8,588 nucleotides of DNA from Lachnospiraceae bacterium (GTDB taxonomy: Bacteria > Bacillota > Clostridia > Lachnospirales > Lachnospiraceae), in assembly GCA_017463035.1 (NCBI GenBank), contig JAFTPY010000164.1, positions 1 through 8,588 on the forward strand, given 5' to 3'. The notes below the pieces were generated by a model. It ran no database searches. It saw only the letters and a list, made by a program, of their open reading frames with translations, and was not told the DNA's origin. The position numbers and the translations under genes were made by a program. Shown here piece after piece: positions 5,003-8,588 of the stretch; positions within the stretch are counted from its first letter, which is position 1, and each line of letters begins with the position of its first letter.

Positions 5003-5513
5003 GGTTCTGATTTCCGAAGAAGAAGTGAAAGAAAAGATTCGTGCCATGGCCGAAAAAATCAGTGAGGATTATGCGGGCAAGGAGCTACACGTGGTCTGTA
5101 TCTTAAAGGGCGGCGTATTTTTTATGTGTGAGCTGGTAAAGCGCATTACCGTACCGGTGACTCACGATTTTATGTCCGTGTCCAGTTACGGTGACGGGAC
5201 CGTGAGCACGGGACGGATTAAGCTCATAAAGGATTTGGACGAATCCATTGAGGGGAAGGATGTCCTGATTGTGGAGGATATTCTGGATACGGGTCGTACA
5301 TTACATCATTTGATGGCTTTGCTTCGTACCAGAAACCCGAAGAGTCTTCGTCTCTGTACCCTGCTTGATAAGCCGGACCGCCGCGTTATTGATGTGCCGG
5401 TGGATTATGTGGGCTTTCAGATTCCGGATTTGTTCGTGGTGGGCTATGGCCTGGATTATGCCCAGCATTATCGTAATCTTCCGTATATCGGAGTGGTGGA
5501 TGTGGAAGACTAA
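4986..5513 (+). CDS. hpt: Hypoxanthine(-guanine) phosphoribosyltransferase
   Basis: The 175-residue type I phosphoribosyltransferase has the diphosphate-binding LKGG (40-43), SSYGDGTVSTG (66-76) and the PRPP signature VLIVEDILDTGRTL (93-106). Further on are DKPDRR (128-133) and the C-terminal purine-binding stretch GFQIPDLFVVGYGLDY (143-158). It converts hypoxanthine, and usually guanine, plus PRPP to IMP or GMP in cytosolic purine salvage. Length and motifs are normal. The tilS-hpt-ftsH order is conserved in Firmicutes. In B. subtilis and Listeria, HprT is reported to associate with TilS and FtsH regulation, and the overlap here fits coupled synthesis. Sequence alone cannot separate hypoxanthine from guanine preference. 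The gene is also called hprT. Confidence 0.95.
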   Translation: MEVNVKVLISEEEVKEKIRAMAEKISEDYAGKELHVVCILKGGVFFMCELVKRITVPVTHDFMSVSSYGDGTVSTGRIKLIKDLDESIEGKDVLIVEDILDTGRTLHHLMALLRTRNPKSLRLCTLLDKPDRRVIDVPVDYVGFQIPDLFVVGYGLDYAQHYRNLPYIGVVDVED

Positions 5514-5524
5514 ACGGAAAGTAA

Positions 5525-5540
5525 CGCACCTTCGGGTGCG
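5525..5540 (+). other. UUCG-capped hairpin between hpt and ftsH
   Basis: CGCACC (5525-5530) pairs with GGTGCG (5535-5540) around TTCG, giving the very stable C(UUCG)G tetraloop. No T run follows, so termination is unlikely. It may mark an RNA processing point, protect the hpt 3' end or set relative hpt/ftsH expression. Confidence 0.6.
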
Positions 5541-5564
5541 ATTATGAGATAAGAGTAAGAAAGT

Positions 5565-5569
5565 GAGGA
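5565..5569 (+). promoter_or_regulatory. Ribosome binding site that fixes the TTG start of ftsH
   Basis: GAGGA is 6 nt before TTG 5576. The first in-frame ATG (5588) would be 18 nt away, too far, so the rarer TTG is preferred. Confidence 0.65.
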
Positions 5570-5575
5570 TTTGTT

Positions 5576-7387
<1,812 letters not shown>

Positions 7388-7424
7388 GTCAAAAAAAATA
7401 GGTGTTGGTCGGGTTTTTTTGGAC
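7388..7424 (+). terminator. Weak A/U terminator-like hairpin after ftsH
   Basis: GTC plus an A run (7388-7398) can pair with TTTTTTT plus GAC (7414-7424), with one mismatch and a 15-nt loop. The stem is nearly all A-U and starts right after the ftsH stop. It may end ftsH transcription inefficiently, or work in both directions. Confidence 0.35.
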
Positions 7425-7473
7425 AATTTTGTACCGGTTATGGGATGACGTGTGAGTTTATATGTCAAAAGCT

Positions 7474-7492
7474 ACAAAAAAATTTTAAAAAA
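7474..7492 (+). promoter_or_regulatory. A/T tract upstream of the 7531 promoter (UP-element-like)
   Basis: A near-symmetric run of A7, T4 and A6 lies about 40-55 bp upstream of the strong -10 at 7531. Such A-tracts often bind the RNA polymerase alpha subunit or bend DNA and raise promoter strength. Confidence 0.4.
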
Positions 7493-7502
7493 GGGTGAAT
7501 GT

Positions 7503-7536
7503 TTGTGCACACTTCTGTAGAAAGTGATGCTATAAT
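7503..7536 (+). promoter_or_regulatory. Strong extended -10 promoter in the ftsH-glycosidase gap
   Basis: TATAAT (7531-7536) is a perfect -10, preceded by TGC (7528-7530), which makes an extended -10. No good -35 lies at 17 bp; TTG at 7503-7505 is 22 bp from the -10 as part of TTGTGC. TGTGCACA (7504-7511) is an 8-bp palindrome that could be an operator. The start would fall near 7543. This is the best consensus -10 in the window and it points into a stretch with no ORF. Confidence 0.7.
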
Positions 7537-7542
7537 AACACT

Positions 7543-7641
7543 CGTAAACCCCAATACATTATATAGTTTTTGCTACACCCCATAAGTAACAAAATACCTT
7601 CTCCGAAAAGCCCGGTGACATTTGTCATCGGGCTTTTCACA
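7543..7641 (+). ncRNA. Candidate small RNA or attenuated leader of about 100 nt
   Basis: A transcript from the promoter at 7531-7536 would run about 60 nt through sequence with no reading frame, then meet a strong terminator (7605-7638). The body is A/U-rich and looks unstructured, but carries ACCCCA twice (7548-7553, 7577-7582) and CCTTCTCC (7597-7604). C-rich single-stranded patches in Gram-positive small RNAs often pair with Shine-Dalgarno sequences. The alternative is a 5' leader of the glycosidase gene, whose ATG is about 50 nt beyond the terminator and which has no other clear promoter. I do not recognise a named RNA family. The 5' end is estimated. Confidence 0.45.
7605..7638 (+). terminator. 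Intrinsic terminator/attenuator before the glycosidase
   Basis: A 15-bp stem (7605-7619 with 7624-7638, one G-U pair) has the loop ATTT. The arms begin GAAAAG and end CTTTTC, so it may act on both strands. It is 218 nt past the ftsH stop and about 70 nt past the extended -10, so it best fits a short transcript or an attenuator. Confidence 0.82.
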
Positions 7642-7671
7642 TTCGAGTAGGCAAAGTGAGCATGCGAGCAA
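7642..7671 (+). repeat. 30-nt terminator-adjacent repeat, copy 2
   Basis: It matches 136-165 at 27 of 30 positions and again starts 3-4 nt after a terminator stem. Here the sequence after GAGCAA does not continue into the hairpins seen at 166-318, and the partner GCCTACC of the outer stem is absent. This copy is therefore solitary or a truncated 5' piece. It lies 20 nt before the glycosidase ATG, inside the leader. Confidence 0.7.
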
Positions 7672-7691
7672 TAACATAGAAAGAGGCAATT

Positions 7692-8588
7692 ATGGATCGA
7701 GCGATAAAAGCACTGTTTTCGGACGGGACAAAAGAATACAGATATCCTGCGGAGCCTAAGCCGGGTGACACGGTGAGGCTTCGTCTTCGTGCATTAAAGG
7801 ACAGTGTCAATGAGACAGTCCTTTATATTAACGGAGAGCGGAGGGTGATGTTACCGGAACGGGAAGAGGGCTCCTTTGTTTATTACAGTATGGAATATAC
7901 ACTGGGAGAAACTGCGGTATCCTACTATTTTGAAGTGAATTTAAAATCCGGGCATTGTTATTATGACCGTCGGGGGGCTGTGTATGAACCGCGGGACGGC
8001 TATGCCTTTCGGGTAACGCCCGGATTTTCGGTGCCGGATTGGGCAAAGGGTGCGGTAATGTATCAGATTTTCACGGACCGTTTTTGCAACGGTACGGCAA
8101 AAAATGATGTAAAGACCAATGAATACTACTATATAGAAGCTCCGGTGCAGGAGGTGGAGGACTGGAACCGGCCGCCGCAGAGTATGGATGTGGGCTGCTT
8201 TTACGGCGGAGATCTGGAAGGTGTACGACAAAAGCTGGACTACTTGCAAGAACTGGGAATTGAAGTGATTTATTTCAACCCGCTGTTTGTATCTCCGTCC
8301 AATCATAAGTATGACAGTCAGGACTACGATTATATCGACCCGCATTACGGCGTGATTTTGCTGGATGAGGGGGAATGTCTGGCTCCGGGAGATACGGATA
8401 ATTCTCATGCTACCCGGTATATCAGCCGTGTCAGCAGACGGGAGAATCTGGATGCAAGCAATGCCTTTTTTGCTGCTTTGGTGGAAGAAATTCACGGTCG
8501 GGGAATGAAGGTGATTTTGGACGGTGTGTTTAATCATTGCGGTTCTTTTCATAAATGGCTGGACAGAGAGAGGATTTACGAGAATGCG
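7692..8588 (+). CDS. GH13 alpha-amylase-family glycosidase, neopullulanase/cyclomaltodextrinase-like (5' part)
   Basis: The frame is open from ATG 7692 to the window end (299 codons, no stop). AAGAGG ends 5 nt before the ATG. Residues 1-110 look like the N-terminal beta-sandwich domain (CBM34-like) common in neopullulanases. The TIM barrel begins at WAKGAVMYQIFTDRFCNG (117-134), then FYGGDLEGVRQKLDYLQELG (170-189), YFNPLFVSPSNHKYDSQDY (194-212) and conserved region I, DGVFNH (277-282). The catalytic Asp and Glu lie beyond the window. The family hydrolyses alpha-1,4 and some alpha-1,6 bonds in maltodextrins, pullulan or cyclodextrins. No signal peptide is seen, so it probably acts in the cytosol on imported oligosaccharides. 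Between DPHYG (216-220) and region I there are about 50 residues, some 25-30 more than in typical members. Exact substrate cannot be told. Confidence 0.88.
   Translation, partial: MDRAIKALFSDGTKEYRYPAEPKPGDTVRLRLRALKDSVNETVLYINGERRVMLPEREEGSFVYYSMEYTLGETAVSYYFEVNLKSGHCYYDRRGAVYEPRDGYAFRVTPGFSVPDWAKGAVMYQIFTDRFCNGTAKNDVKTNEYYYIEAPVQEVEDWNRPPQSMDVGCFYGGDLEGVRQKLDYLQELGIEVIYFNPLFVSPSNHKYDSQDYDYIDPHYGVILLDEGECLAPGDTDNSHATRYISRVSRRENLDASNAFFAALVEEIHGRGMKVILDGVFNHCGSFHKWLDRERIYENA

Noticed and set aside
7432..7440. TACCGGTTA as a possible catabolite (cre) or LacI-type operator
   Set aside because: It has a small ACCGGT palindrome but several mismatches to the cre consensus, and lies about 90 bp upstream of the only clear promoter.
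7941..8552. 203-codon open frame on the minus strand
   Set aside because: It lies entirely opposite the GH13 gene, whose conserved motifs are on the plus strand. The composition is a shadow of that gene.

Overview
The window is about half G+C, with tightly packed genes on the plus strand. It carries a conserved Firmicutes sporulation/division/housekeeping cluster. The order HU - rqcP (S4 protein) - yabP - yabQ - divIC - spoIIE - tilS - hpt - ftsH follows the Bacillus subtilis yabO-yabP-yabQ-divIC-spoIIE-tilS-hprT-ftsH arrangement, without the extra genes (yabR, yabS, yabT, tRNAs) that B. subtilis carries there. Together with HU directly upstream, the protein flavour and the glycosidase at the end, this suggests an endospore-forming (or ancestrally spore-forming) clostridial anaerobe, probably Lachnospiraceae-like. 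The family assignment is inference.

Layout. 1-73 is the 3' end of an HU gene, followed by a strong intrinsic terminator (106-137). 136-318 has no believable gene but forms a nested set of hairpins closed by a 7-bp inverted repeat. Its first 30 nt recur at 7642-7671, also just after a terminator. 351-590 is rqcP. 693-977 and 992-1501 are yabP and yabQ, preceded by a possible sigma-E promoter. divIC (1416-1709) overlaps the end of yabQ by 86 nt. 1710-1867 holds a probable terminator and a sporulation-type promoter: an exact 0A box, a -35-like TCGACA and a TAGAAT -10 separated by 21 bp. This drives spoIIE (1868-3508), which here encodes a compact protein with about two membrane helices instead of ten. 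A terminator overlapping the spoIIE stop codon and a sigma-A-like promoter separate it from tilS-hpt (overlapping by 17 nt) and ftsH (TTG start).

7388-7691 is a 304-nt gap. It holds a weak A/U terminator-like hairpin, an A/T-rich tract, a strong extended -10 promoter and a 15-bp terminator about 70 nt downstream of it. This is either a small RNA gene of about 100 nt or the attenuated leader of the next gene. 7692 to the end is the 5' part of a GH13 alpha-amylase/neopullulanase-type gene that runs off the window.

How the genes fit together. RqcP (rescue of stalled ribosomes), TilS (tRNA-Ile decoding), Hpt (purine salvage) and FtsH (membrane proteolysis) are growth functions. DivIC is part of the divisome. 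YabP, YabQ and SpoIIE serve spore cortex formation and sigma-F activation. No wholly new multi-gene system is visible. The points most worth following are the structured repeat, the sRNA/leader unit, the shortened SpoIIE and its Spo0A-type promoter.
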